Positions 8,780-19,582 of a DNA stretch of 28,467 nt are shown here, piece after piece. Position 1 is the first letter of the stretch; every line of letters begins with the position of its first letter. The DNA comes from Leucogyrophana mollusca (taxonomy: Eukaryota > Basidiomycota > Agaricomycetes > Boletales): contig MU266635.1 in assembly GCA_021014945.1 (NCBI GenBank), positions 1 to 28,467 of the forward strand. Reading direction: 5' to 3'. A model generated the notes under the pieces. The model was not told the DNA's origin and did no database searches. It worked only from the letters and a program-made list of their open reading frames with translations. The position numbers and the translations under genes were made by a program.

Positions 8780-8882
8780 TTAGTCCAACAACGCGGTACG
8801 CCAGTCGGCACCCCTGGCAGCATGTATGTTGAGGACGCCACCTGCGACCGAACTCATCGCATGGCCATAAAAGTATGCGCCC
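8780..8882 (-). pseudogene. Out-of-frame remnant of the glycosyltransferase C-terminus
   Basis: Read on the minus strand in the +1 frame from about 8881, the sequence encodes GAYFYGHAMSSVAGG, then VLNIHAARGADWRTALLD and a stop at 8780-8782. This matches the C-terminus of the intact paralogue (AYFYAHAMSSVAGG..). The gene itself enters this stretch in the wrong frame because about 22 bp are missing at 8882-8884, and it stops at 8854. Confidence 0.8.
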
Positions 8883-10866
8883 CGAGCCCGTTCACGTCTG
8901 TTAACATGAGCTGCCACCCAAATCTCCGGCGGTCCTCAATTGTTAGGAGATCTGACATCAAAACAGCGCCCTGCGTCCTGAGGTAAGCCAGATTGTCCTG
9001 GAGGCGCTCGTCAGTACCGATGTAATACCTGATAGTTTGGGCATCAGATGACAAAGGTCAGTGGTAGAAACATGAATGCTTACTTGTCCCCGTCGCGGGG
9101 TGGGTCCCGCTGAAGAATAGAACGGTCGACCGTAATGTTGGGCACAGCGTACGACATCAAGGTGTCGCCATCCAGCGACTGAAGAATTGCCCGTCCATTC
9201 GCGAGACGTTGCTTTATTCGTTCAAGATGTTGTCCAAAATCTTCTTCCATAACCCAATGGAGTGTGGCAACTAAAGAATAATGATTCAGTTTTCCCTGAG
9301 CAAGACGGCTGTTGACCCAAAATGCGTACAGTCTCCGCGCCGCATATGAGCAGCCATCCACATCCTCCCGCCTGTCAGTTCAGTCATACGTACATCCAAA
9401 ATCTCCGCTAGTTCTATGACGTTGCTTGTGGGCTGGAATTCGTGAAGGACCATGTTGGAATATTTGTCGCGATTTTCTGGTTTCGTAAACCGCAAAGCGC
9501 CCTGCGTGTAGTAGTCAGATGAAGCCTTGCAATAGGAATTGGCAGTTGTCTGACTGGTTTTCGTCCAACGTGTACTTCGCCCATCAACAGAATGATATCA
9601 GTGTGAACCTGTCCGTATTCTTCTTGAAATCCACGTAGTGAATCCCGAGGAGCAACTTGGCGTATTGGGTGAACCACATTCTGCACGAATTCCATACCTA
9701 GCCTGTTGGTCAACGTCGGTTAAGACGTGTATACACGACACGATACTCGCCGGATATACTCACGCGCCATCGTATGTATACAACACTTCCCAGCCATTCT
9801 CATTCAGAGTCCTTTCCATGGACTCATCCGTCGAAGTATCCCGTTCGGCCTGCTTGAGTACCTCACGGGCGGCATCCCAATCCAAAAGGGATTTATCGGA
9901 TGGGAGAGCAGCTTCCAAGGAGAGATAGATTGGTGACTTTAACATGGCACTCCAGCTCTCATCGGCACAGTCCGGTTCATCCCCATCATCTGGACACTGC
10001 CGTCCCCGAGCTTTGATGTCATCCGGTATCATATCGACACGATTGATGTTCGATGGTTCATAAAGATCATTCTTGATGGCAAAGAGGCTCAGTGGTACCT
10101 CGCCTCGGAAATAATTAGCCATGTCCCATTGACCATCGGTGGATTCCAGCTCCACCGGAAGGTCGTGTAAACGAAGGTATTCTGAAATGAGCATGACTGA
10201 ATGGGTGCGACGCAGGTGTGTGATGTTGAACATGAGCGTGATAGGTATCCGCCAGCCCATCTGTTGATCAATGGGAAGCTCGCGCCAGTCGTCTCTATGC
10301 ACGGCATCGCCTCTGTTGACCATGGTAGCATATTGGGCACAAACAGCGCTACGCGAAAATGGTCAATGCAGCTTCACGAGTTAACATAAACCTACATACT
10401 TGTCGAATTCACACGCACGCGCATAGACGAAGGATGGTATGAGAAGTGTGCGATTCAAAAGCGCGCCGTGTAACAGAGAGGCTTCGATGATGTATCGCAT
10501 CTAGTGTACGACACTAGATGGAGCCAGCGCCAATGAATAGTAATCGCGACTCACGTTATTCCAGCCCAGGTACAGGCTGTAGTCGCGCACATAGAAGCCT
10601 CGGGTACGAGCCGCCATATCTCTGAGAGTTTCCAAATCCAGCTCTTCACTATCAGGAACAAAAGGCGGTATAGTGTGCGTTGGAGTTTGAATGGCCGAGG
10701 GAGGCGTTGGGGAGTGGAAGCCAGCCCAGCGTGAAAGACGACTCGAGACGCTATCACATCCGCCATATGCTGCAAGACTGTGCCCCATGAAGACACCAGT
10801 GATGACGGCGAAAGCTGCAAGAGCAACCACTGGAGTAAAAGAGCGGCTTACGGCTAGTCTTGGCAT
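8854..10866 (-). CDS. O-fucosyltransferase-like type II membrane protein, copy A (559 aa, frameshifted 3' end)
   Basis: Seven exons on the minus strand: 10555-10866, 10400-10500, 9764-10348, 9555-9702, 9330-9501, 9084-9270 and 8854-9028. Introns are 51-61 nt. Residues ~12-33 (VVALAAFAVITGVFMG) are a signal anchor, so a Golgi/ER lumenal enzyme is expected. HMRRGDF (residues 434-440, made across a splice junction) matches the sugar-nucleotide motif of GDP-fucose protein O-fucosyltransferases, and KPGALRF lies upstream of it. The function is inferred from these motifs only. Exons 2, 4, 5 and 6 have the same lengths as in copy B (101, 148, 172 and 187 nt). About 22 bp have been lost before the last ~34 residues, giving an alternative ending (GAHTFMAMR). 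It may be a recent pseudogene or an altered enzyme. Confidence 0.7.
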
Positions 10867-11739
10867 AATGGGTGGTGGGACTGGAGACTGGACACCTCGG
10901 TGGGCGAATGAGATTGTGCATAGAGAGAGGCGCCGGCCCTTGCAGAGATACGGTGAGGTTTCGTAAAAATGACTATGTTCGGTTGCACAGCCGGTAACAT
11001 GGTGCTGACCGTGACGAACAGATGGAATTCTGACAGGAAGCGCTGGGGAAGACTGCCCGCTGCGAACGTACCGCGATAGTAATAGGCCACTGCCTTGATC
11101 GATCTATCACATTGGAGCATTGTCGGAACCCCGTTTGATACATAGCTTCGAACGCGGCACGCGGCTGCGATCATAGTGCGACAGGTATCTGCAGTGGCGG
11201 GTCCCGGACTTGGACATGATGATATCTATTAGCGATAACTTGAGGGCAGCCATTCACCGTAGCTCCATGTAGGTCGAGTTTCGGGTAGCCAGTCGGTATT
11301 CACTCCCCACCCACCTATCCCCAAAAGAAACGAGAGTAGTTGACGTTGCGCAGCAAAACGTTCCTACTTACCGGGTGCAATAACGGGTTGGCGGCCCGAA
11401 ATAGCCGCCGTGTGAGGGTCGGCATGTCCAACTCTCCCGGGAGGGAAGAGAAGGAACGACCATCCTCATTCAAAACTTTGGTCTGCCTACGGGAGGCAAG
11501 TACTGCATGGGGGTTATGCTACACTGAGAAATGCCTCTAAGCTCGAAGCATTGCATTAGGATACCCTATAATTACTTGTTGTGGATCTCTATCAATCGTA
11601 AGTTGCCTGCCCATCTGCAGTACAAATGCAAGTCGGATCTAAATCTGAAAGTCCCTTCCAAGAGTCCACTTTGATGCGAATCAGCTCCCCGCCACTGCCT
11701 TTGCACCTGCCACCGAAAATACACTACAGCGGACGTCAA
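10867..11739. other. Intergenic: upstream of copy A, downstream of copy B
   Basis: No gene is supported. The open frames here lack protein-like composition and have no counterpart upstream of copy B. A 6-bp-stem inverted repeat (ggcggc at 11390 / gccgcc at 11404) and the palindrome tcccggga are the only structures seen. It should hold the promoter of copy A and the terminator of copy B, neither recognisable by eye. Confidence 0.5.
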
Positions 11740-13847
11740 TCAATCTAAGAGTGCGGTGCGTGGATCAGCGCCTCTCGCTGCACGGAGATTAAGCACGCCC
11801 CCTGCAACGGAGCTCATAGCATGAGCATAAAAGTAGGCTCCTCGCGCCAAAGTGGCTTGCTCAACAAGCGCCAGGACATCTGTTAACATCAGCTGCCATC
11901 CAAACTTGCGACGGTCTTCCATCGTCAGAAGATCCGAGATCAGCACAGCGCCGTGTTCTCGAAGGTAAGCCACATTCGCCTGGTTACGCTCGTCAGTGGC
12001 AATATAGAACCTAGATGCAAGGACGATAAGGCCAGGATGTCGCTGCTTAACCAAGTGCACCTACTTGTCAGCCTCCTGAGGAGGATCAAGGTCCAGACTA
12101 GAGACGTCCAACGTGACATTTGGCACATTATAAGTGGTCGGCACCTCATAACGCAATGATTGCAGGATTTTGCGCCCTTCTGTGAGGTGTTTCTTGATTC
12201 GATCAAGATGCTGTGCAAAACCTGTCTCCATGGCCCAGTGGAGTCTGGCAACTGCATCGCACAACGTCAGTAAGATGCTGTCCTTCGAGCGCAACTGCAA
12301 GGTGATGATACACACAATCTCCCCGTCGCATATGAGCGCCCACCCACATTCTACCACCAGTTTTCTCCCTCATGCGAGTGTCTAAGATCGCAGCCAGCTC
12401 TTTGACATTGCTCGGAGGCTGTATTTCGTGCAGGACTAGGTCAGAGTACCATTCTCGATTTCCCGGTTCGGTAAATCGCATTGCACCCTACTGTCAGTAT
12501 AAGCGTGAGTCGAAGGTAGGGATCAAAGGGTATTCCGACCGGTTTTCTCGTTGCGTGGACTTCACCCTTCAGTAACACGACGTCAGCGGTAATATGGCCA
12601 TAGTCGTCTTGAAAGCCTCTTAGAGAACGTCGGGGAGCAATTTGGCGAATGGGAAGGACAACATCCTGGACCATTTCCTGACCAATCCTGAGAGTAAACG
12701 TCAGGGACAGATATTGACTAGGGTTGCCACCTGCGAGCTTACGCGCCGTCGTAAGTGTACAACACCTCCCACCCGTTTTCATTCAGCACCGTCTCCATAC
12801 CGTCATCTGTGGAAACATCCCATGCGTGTTCTTGCGCCATCAGGATCTTGCGTGCCGCGTCCCAATCCAACACATCCTTTTTAGGCGGGAGAGCGGCCTC
12901 CAAGGACATGTATACGGGCGACTTGATCGTATCCTCCCAGCCTTCATGTCCACAGTGAGAGCTATCGTCGCCAGGTGAGCACCACCGTCCTCGTGACTTC
13001 ATGTCTGATAGTAGCATATCGACACGGTTTGTACCATGAGGGTCCCATAAGTTGTTCTCGATCGTGTACAGAGTCGGCTCCATTTTCCCATTGGCGCCAC
13101 TCCTGTGATATTGTGACGTATCCCAGTGGCCATCGCTTACCTCCCGAAGGGTTGGAAGATCGTGCAAGCGGAGGTATTCCGAGATGAGCAGGACAGAGTG
13201 CGTGCGCCGCAGGTGAGTTATGTTGAGCATTAACGTGATAGGTATCTTCCAAGCCATTTGTTCATTCGCTGGGAGCCCCCGCCAATCACTTTTGTGAGTG
13301 GCATCACCTCTATTGACCATTGTGGCATAATCGGCGCAAACTGCACTACAGTTGGCTCGTCACTCCAGCGTCAACTGTGTCAGGTGATGGTCACTTACAT
13401 GTCATATTCGCAAGCTCGTGCATAGACAAAAGATGGGATGATAACAGTTCGATTCAAGAGTCTTCCGTGCAAGAGGGAGGCTTCGATGATGTAACGCATC
13501 TTTCAAAGAACGGTAGAGTCAGGCCTTCTCCATTGAGATGATCGATCACCGCTCACATTATTCCAACCTAGCCATAAGCTATAGTCTCGAGCGTAGAAAC
13601 CATTTGCCTTCGAAGATATATCTCGAAGGGCACTCAGATCGAGTTCTTCGTCGGGGTAATAAGCTGTCAATGTAGGCGGAGGGGCTGCAGTCCCATAACT
13701 GTGAGTCCAATATTTTGAGCCAATGCCGTTTATGAAGCTTGGGCGGCTGCTGTAGTTTGTTAAATGATACACGCCGATGAGCCCAGTAGCAGCGCCCAAG
13801 ACGACCAAAGCCAGCGTTGAGATCTTAGAGCGAGCAAATCTTGCCAT
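11740..13847 (-). CDS. O-fucosyltransferase-like type II membrane protein, copy B (590 aa)
   Basis: Seven exons on the minus strand: 13557-13847, 13399-13499, 12743-13345, 12540-12687, 12316-12487, 12065-12251 and 11740-12010. The 1773-nt frame is intact. A short cytoplasmic tail and signal anchor (residues ~9-27, ISTLALVVLGAATGLIGV) precede a Pro/Ser stem and a lumenal catalytic region. Motifs: YFYAHAMSSVAGG near the C-terminus, KPGAMRFT (382-387 region) and HMRRGDF (433-439), the last typical of GDP-fucose protein O-fucosyltransferases. Transfer of fucose to secreted proteins is the likely role; acceptor and linkage are unknown. The donor of intron 4 (GTCGGA) is weak but occurs at the same place in copy A (GTCAGA). 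It is a tandem paralogue of 8854-10866. Another GT-B glycosyltransferase family is possible. Confidence 0.75.
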
Positions 13848-15330
13848 GGGGCGAAGGGCAGATATTGTGAATGTGAACGAGGGTTAATTGAATGAAAGTA
13901 AGAACTGGTGGACGTGTGCCAGATGACAAGGATGATAGTTCGTCCTGCGGTTTACCAGGTAGGGCACAGTTTTGTAACCGTTCGTCACTGGGTGGATGGA
14001 TGGTCAAGCTGGAGACCATCCGTACCGCCACTTCAAAGGGCTTGACGCTTCTGACCACGAGTGTACTAGTCCGGGAACATATGCAAGCCATGCGCATACG
14101 CGGACTGACAACGCCGGTGTGTGGGGGTATCTGGAGACACCTACCCTGAGCGAGTGGAAGTCTGTAGAGTTTGTTCGCCTTCAATTATACTATCTTTGCA
14201 ATGAATCAAAAAGCCATCCAACGTTCTTTCCCTCGGTAAAGAGGAGGTCAAGGTCGGGCGATCATGGAGTGCCAAGTTGTTTCGCGTGGATATCGATTGA
14301 AATCGAGTGCTCCTACATAAACGGTTAAGTTGAGGATCGCTGCCGGAGATCAATGCCACGTGGTTGCGATATGACACCTCCCTTTTGCGAACAAAAAGAG
14401 GCGGGTTGGGGACGACTCTGCGCAGCGATTGAGAAGCTTTTGCCAGGAGCAGAGGTCCATAGAGGTAGGCAGCGGTATTCATATGCGCATGGCAACACTG
14501 CTGGGCAGGGGCGACTGCAGTAGTTATGGACGTGGCGAACCAGGTGATCGAAAGGCGTGTCTGTGTTGAGTGGCTCAAAGAGTGCTGCGGGTCGGCACTG
14601 AGTGGGTCGCACTAGCATGGATTGGTGGGAGGAATTCCATGGTAACGTTCCAGGCTAGTGTTTCTGCTGTTCCAGGCTGAAAACACCAGTTTCGCGTGAA
14701 TCCTTTTTCGTACATCGAGTACTCGAGAGCACAATATGTGAGAGGATTATACGGCGGTCGGAGAACACGCGTGACTGATGACTGGACGGTGCGGAAGGAG
14801 ACCGCGACCGACAGGCCAACCTTGGCCCGGGAAACAACCTTGACACGGACCTGTGGACACTGGTCTGCAGCTGCAGCATGATCTTGGGCAGGGAATTATC
14901 AAGTTAGGTGATCTAGGATATGGGCAGCTTAAAGTCGGTGGAAAGAAGCACTTACCCAAACTCTGGGCCTGCATATAAGATGCGGACAATATATATTACT
15001 TATAACCAACTTTTTGAGCACGGATGTTCAAGTTACTGATGAGCCAGGATAAGGCGCAACGTTGACCGTAAGTAAAGATTACATGGTAGTGCTAGTTTGG
15101 TGTTAGATGACGGCTGGTGACGGTGGCAGAAACAAAAACACATCAATCATTCGTTCGCACAACCCCGAGACTAAGCCAATCAACTTCCTCCACCAGTCCC
15201 CGCCTCAAGTCCGCGTCGGTCCACTCTTCTTAGCGCCCGTAACTCCGTTGCGGCAGACTTGCACTCCTCTTCCAGTTCTAAAACCAATAAAACCGGGCGC
15301 ATCTTCTCTGAGGATCTCGACACCGCATTA
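13848..15330. other. Divergent intergenic region between glycosyltransferase B and HEM2
   Basis: These 1.5 kb separate two divergent starts. Open frames on both strands are short, overlap each other and show no domain, so I call no gene. A direct repeat gttccaggct occurs at about 14647 and 14668. The last 225 bp are an upstream reading frame ending on the HEM2 start. Promoters of both genes must lie here, but no clear TATA box was identified. Confidence 0.5.

Positions 15331-15331
<1 letters not shown>
15107..15331 (+). other. Possible upstream ORF overlapping the HEM2 start
   Basis: A 74-codon frame begins at ATG 15107 and ends with TAA at 15329-15331. The final A of the stop is the first base of the HEM2 ATG (TAATG). 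The peptide is Pro/Thr-rich with no recognisable domain. If it lies on the HEM2 mRNA it could dampen translation or feed reinitiation; if transcription starts further right it is irrelevant. Confidence 0.35.
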
Positions 15332-16606
<1,275 letters not shown>

Positions 16607-16762
16607 TCTGACAACGTTGTATTAGAATGGCCGACGGGAAAATGTATAAGTAAAACTGTAACACAGCGTAGGAATAAATCGGCCCATTCGTACCTTTACT
16701 TGCTTGTGATGAAGCCCGGAGATGGATGTCTACATTTCCCTTGGAGGTAGGGATTCCAGGTT

Positions 16763-16777
16763 GATAAGATAAGATAA
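16763..16777 (+). promoter_or_regulatory. Triple tandem GATA motif
   Basis: TGATAAGATAAGATAA (from 16762) holds three overlapping HGATAR sites in a 5-bp phase, ending 7 bp before the ATG at 16785. Fungal GATA factors (nitrogen, iron and light regulators) bind such sites, usually in pairs. If translation really starts at 16893, the cluster is more comfortably placed in the promoter. It is 156 bp downstream of the HEM2 stop. Confidence 0.45.
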
Positions 16778-16784
16778 TCAAGTC

Positions 16785-17582
16785 ATGGCTCTTTCGGGCA
16801 CACCACCTGTTCCCCTCGCAAGCTACCTTTTCTCCTATTTCCCCCCAAGAACAACAGCTGAACCGAAAGAGATTGTTTTCCGCAGATTTTCAATGTCACT
16901 CCCTCCGCCAGCTCCGACAGTATACTCTCCGGATACATGTGCAATCTGCCTCGAATCTCTACACCTCCCTTCGAACGACGATGAAGGCCCATCATACATT
17001 ATTGACGATGTTAAGTTGCACTGTGGCCCTCCCGAATCACGCGGCAGAGGGCATCACTTCCACTGGAGCTGTATTGTGGAATGGGTGAAGGAGGGTGGAG
17101 ACAGGAGCCGATGCCCATTGTGCAGACAAAATACGCTGAATCAGGCAGGCGAATTCATCGTTGACGTGAGGAACGAAGGAGGCTTCACGGGTGGATTTGA
17201 TCTCGGCGAGACCATTGTGAGTTCACTCACAAACACTGGCTTGCGTCTCGATATTAAACCTGTTCAGGATGAAGAGATTTTCATGGACGCCAATCCGCAA
17301 GAGCAGCACAATCAGGCATTTCTGAGCATGATGGCATTTTCGAACCACGAGGACGCTGAAACGATGCTGAACGAACATGGTGCGGATGTGAATTGTACAT
17401 ATCCAACGGGTGGTCAGACAGCTATGCATATGGCCGCCCTGAACGATGATCTCGAAGGTGTTCAATTCCTTTTGCGCCATGGAGCTAGGACAGACATCCG
17501 GGATGAGGGGGGCATGACTCCATTGGATATGGCGAGGAGCCAGGGGGGGCAGAAAGTGATTGATCTCTTGTCTCGTGGGTAG
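16785..17582 (+). CDS. RING-H2 finger protein with C-terminal ankyrin repeats (265 aa)
   Basis: Single exon. Residues 52-113 form a RING-type zinc site: CAIC (C52, C55), C80, H90/H91, HWSC (H93-C96) and CPLC (C110, C113). The first loop is long, and there is an extra Gly/Arg insert (~9 residues) between the third Cys and the His. An acidic linker follows. Residues ~185-264 form about two ankyrin repeats (ADVNCTYPTGGQTAMHMAAL; GARTDIRDEGGMTPLDMA). RING proteins usually act as E3 ubiquitin ligases and ankyrins bind partners, so a substrate-targeting E3 is the likely role, by inference. The start at 16785 gives a hydrophobic, Pro-rich leader. Met37 at 16893 (MSLPPPAP) is an equally good start and lies just before the RING. 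Confidence 0.8.
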   Translation: MALSGTPPVPLASYLFSYFPPRTTAEPKEIVFRRFSMSLPPPAPTVYSPDTCAICLESLHLPSNDDEGPSYIIDDVKLHCGPPESRGRGHHFHWSCIVEWVKEGGDRSRCPLCRQNTLNQAGEFIVDVRNEGGFTGGFDLGETIVSSLTNTGLRLDIKPVQDEEIFMDANPQEQHNQAFLSMMAFSNHEDAETMLNEHGADVNCTYPTGGQTAMHMAALNDDLEGVQFLLRHGARTDIRDEGGMTPLDMARSQGGQKVIDLLSRG

Positions 17583-17723
17583 ACTACTCCAAAACGAGTC
17601 CTAAACTGTTATGCGGGTCGACCCTGCAACCTTAAATGTGACCGCCTTCCTCCAAAAATTTGGATTCTTCCGACCAAGAATTAGCGATTTCCAGAGCGAA
17701 CGATGGACATTTGGAATGGGTGC

Positions 17724-17727
17724 AAAA
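17724..17727 (-). terminator. Pol III terminator of tRNA-Tyr
   Basis: A TTTT run on the minus strand begins 6 nt after the discriminator base of the tRNA, as expected for RNA polymerase III termination. Confidence 0.7.
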
Positions 17728-17732
17728 GGGTA

Positions 17733-17825
17733 TCCGATCTGCCTGGCTCGAACAGGCGACCTCAAGATGCCACAGCGAATTTTATCCATTACAGTCTCGC
17801 GCTCTTCCAACTGAGCTAAGATCGG
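17733..17825 (-). tRNA. tRNA-Tyr (anticodon GTA) with a 20-nt intron
   Basis: Minus strand. The acceptor arms CCGATCT / AGATCGG pair perfectly over 7 bp, with discriminator A. The D arm is GCTC AGTTGGAA GAGC. The anticodon stem CGAGA / TCTTG has one wobble pair. The loop is CT-GTA-A followed by a 20-nt intron (17769-17788), then A. The T arm is GCCTG TTCGAGC CAGGC. The GTA anticodon is at 17790-17792. An intron directly 3' of position 37 is usual for eukaryotic nuclear tRNA-Tyr. The mature length is 73 nt before CCA. TTAGCTCAGTTGG serves as A box and GGTCGCCTGTTCGAGCC covers the B box. Confidence 0.93.
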
Positions 17826-18381
17826 CATGTAAGGTGTACTCACGTTCTCTATATGAGTCACTTTGGAACAGTGCGAGGCAAGCGCACCGCCCAACGGCAC
17901 GCCGGGCCCCAAGGTGGGTCGGTTAAGTCCATCAACCTCGGTGGGCTCAGGGCACTGCTCGTGAACGACCACCCCACTGCAAATCGGTACTTCAGATCAT
18001 GTAGAGAGGATGAACGTACCTTAGACTTGTGTTAAGCTGCGGCACCGCATATTCGGACTCGCATTTGACGCGCCAGCCCGCCAAGAGAAGCGAGGTCTCG
18101 TAGGGGTCTTGCAGTCCTGTCGCTGATGCTTTGGACGACCGCCCGATGTATGGCACTCGAAATCCGAGCGAGCCAGTAGTCACAAGTTAGTTGGTTGACT
18201 TTGGGTCAAATGCCAGAAACCAAACCAACGATCGCCAATCACTGACTTAAGCTCGCCAATAAATAAATAAATAACCATATACTTAAATATTCTCTCAAAC
18301 TGAATGATTCCTGGGCTTGGCGGCATCTCGTCCCTTCCTCAAGATTAACGCCCGAAGTTGCTGAGCGGTTTACTGTGTACG
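17826..18381. other. Intergenic region upstream of the RNase P subunit gene
   Basis: No gene is supported. It holds a short (AAAT)n microsatellite at about 18258-18274. An in-frame earlier ATG at 18358 would add eight residues (MLSGLLCT) to the next gene. The 150 bp between 17583 and the tRNA terminator are also empty. Confidence 0.5.
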
Positions 18382-19173
18382 ATGGGGAAGAAGAACAAGG
18401 AGGACATTCCCAACCCGAACAGCGTTAGTAACAGGGACATTATCCAGCGCCTTAACTTTCTCTATCAAGCGAGCGTCCTCCTTGGTAACATCTCTGCCGC
18501 CTCAGATGGTGCAATTTCCCCAGATACGAGTCCCATTATCCCCCACGATTCTTCCGCTCAGTATGCCAAAGAGAATCGCAAGCGCCATCGGAAGAGATCC
18601 AGAAGAGTGGTGAACACCTTAGAGCTGTCGAGAAGTTACGTTGACACCATGAAGATCGTCGGACAGAAGACGAACGTCAAGATGTTGGTTTACACCGTGA
18701 TGTCGTCGTTGCAGAACTGACCAGCGACGCAGTGATCCAACGGTAAAGCGCGTTATATGCAAAGGATGCAGCGTTATTCTCGTCCCCGGTACAACAGCGA
18801 AAATCCGTGTCAAAAGTATGTGCTATTGAAACCTTGCGCAATACTGGCGCTTACCACGGCTGCTTCAGCATCCAAGTCTCATGGACACCTTGTGACCTAT
18901 TCCTGTATAGGGTGTAAAACTTCGCGACGCATTCCCGCTCCCCCAACCCTACACGTCGATACGTCCTCGTCAGCATCTGCCTCTGGCCATGCAACCTCAG
19001 AAGCGGCCCCGACGAATCAGGAATCAGCGATGACCGACTGCCCTCCGACGGGCAATGTCGTACAACGGAGCGTAAAGAAATCTGTTGTACCTCGTCTTCC
19101 TCCTCACTTCGCGCGTGACATCGGCCATGTCGTTTTTTGCGGCAACGAGAAGCTAGGTGGCGACCGTGCATGA
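18382..19173 (+). CDS. RPR2: RNase P subunit of the Rpr2/Rpp21/Snm1 family (229 aa)
   Basis: Three exons: 18382-18683, 18733-18815 and 18869-19173. Introns are 49 nt (GTTGGT..GCAG) and 53 nt (GTATGT..TCAG), and the 690-nt frame closes at TGA 19171. The family supplies a zinc-ribbon subunit of nuclear RNase P, which trims tRNA 5' leaders, or of RNase MRP. Residues ~15-40 (NRDIIQRLNFLYQASVLL) match the N-terminal helix. KSYVDT-like and MKIVGQKTNVKID precede the ribbon; here the first reads SRSYVDT. Zinc ligands are C110 and C113 (CKGC) and C141 and C144 (CIGC), a CX2CX27CX2C pattern. The basic KENRKRHRKRSRR run may be an insert or nuclear signal. The tail after ~155 is Ser/Thr-rich and unconserved. 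Which of Rpr2 or Snm1 it is cannot be decided here. The adjacent tRNA gene is probably coincidence. Confidence 0.8.
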
Positions 19174-19582
19174 ACTCCGCTCTCCGAAGCTCGCATGCGT
19201 TCGCTGTCGCTGCCTAAACAGCACTTCGGCGCGATGAACATACCCGTCACAAACATTGCGGCCTCTCGATAGCGATCCTGGGATCATGGACAAACCCGTT
19301 GCCCACGATTGGTATCGCAAGAGTCACACCGGCTATGAGCAAGCTGTGGTATAGATAAAGCCGCCGTACAATCCACAATTCTACTGGGTATAACCTGGTA
19401 TAAAGAAAGGACACTGACACAACAGAACTCCAAGAAATAACGGTTACGATAGATAGCACACGGGTAACAGCAGAGCCAAGATCCAAAGAGATTGGGGTAT
19501 AACCACAATGCTTGCAAAGCTTGTATGGGTATCTGGTCTGCAATTGTTCAGGAAGGCAAGCGCATCGATTAATGCAAACGAC
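19174..19582. other. Convergent intergenic region
   Basis: It lies between two convergent stop codons. No protein, RNA gene or repeat was found. It should contain both 3' UTRs. Confidence 0.5.

Noticed and set aside
10854..11174. Minus-strand open frame upstream of glycosyltransferase copy A
   Set aside because: It has no similarity to the region upstream of copy B and no protein features; probably 5' flank.
14141..14618. Overlapping minus-strand open frames between glycosyltransferase B and HEM2
   Set aside because: Two frames are equally open over the same bases, with no splice pattern or domain.
18720..18800. tRNA-like string (gtgatccaacggtaaagc) near the RNase P subunit
   Set aside because: There is no pairing acceptor or T arm, and it is coding sequence for DPTVKRV..CKGC.
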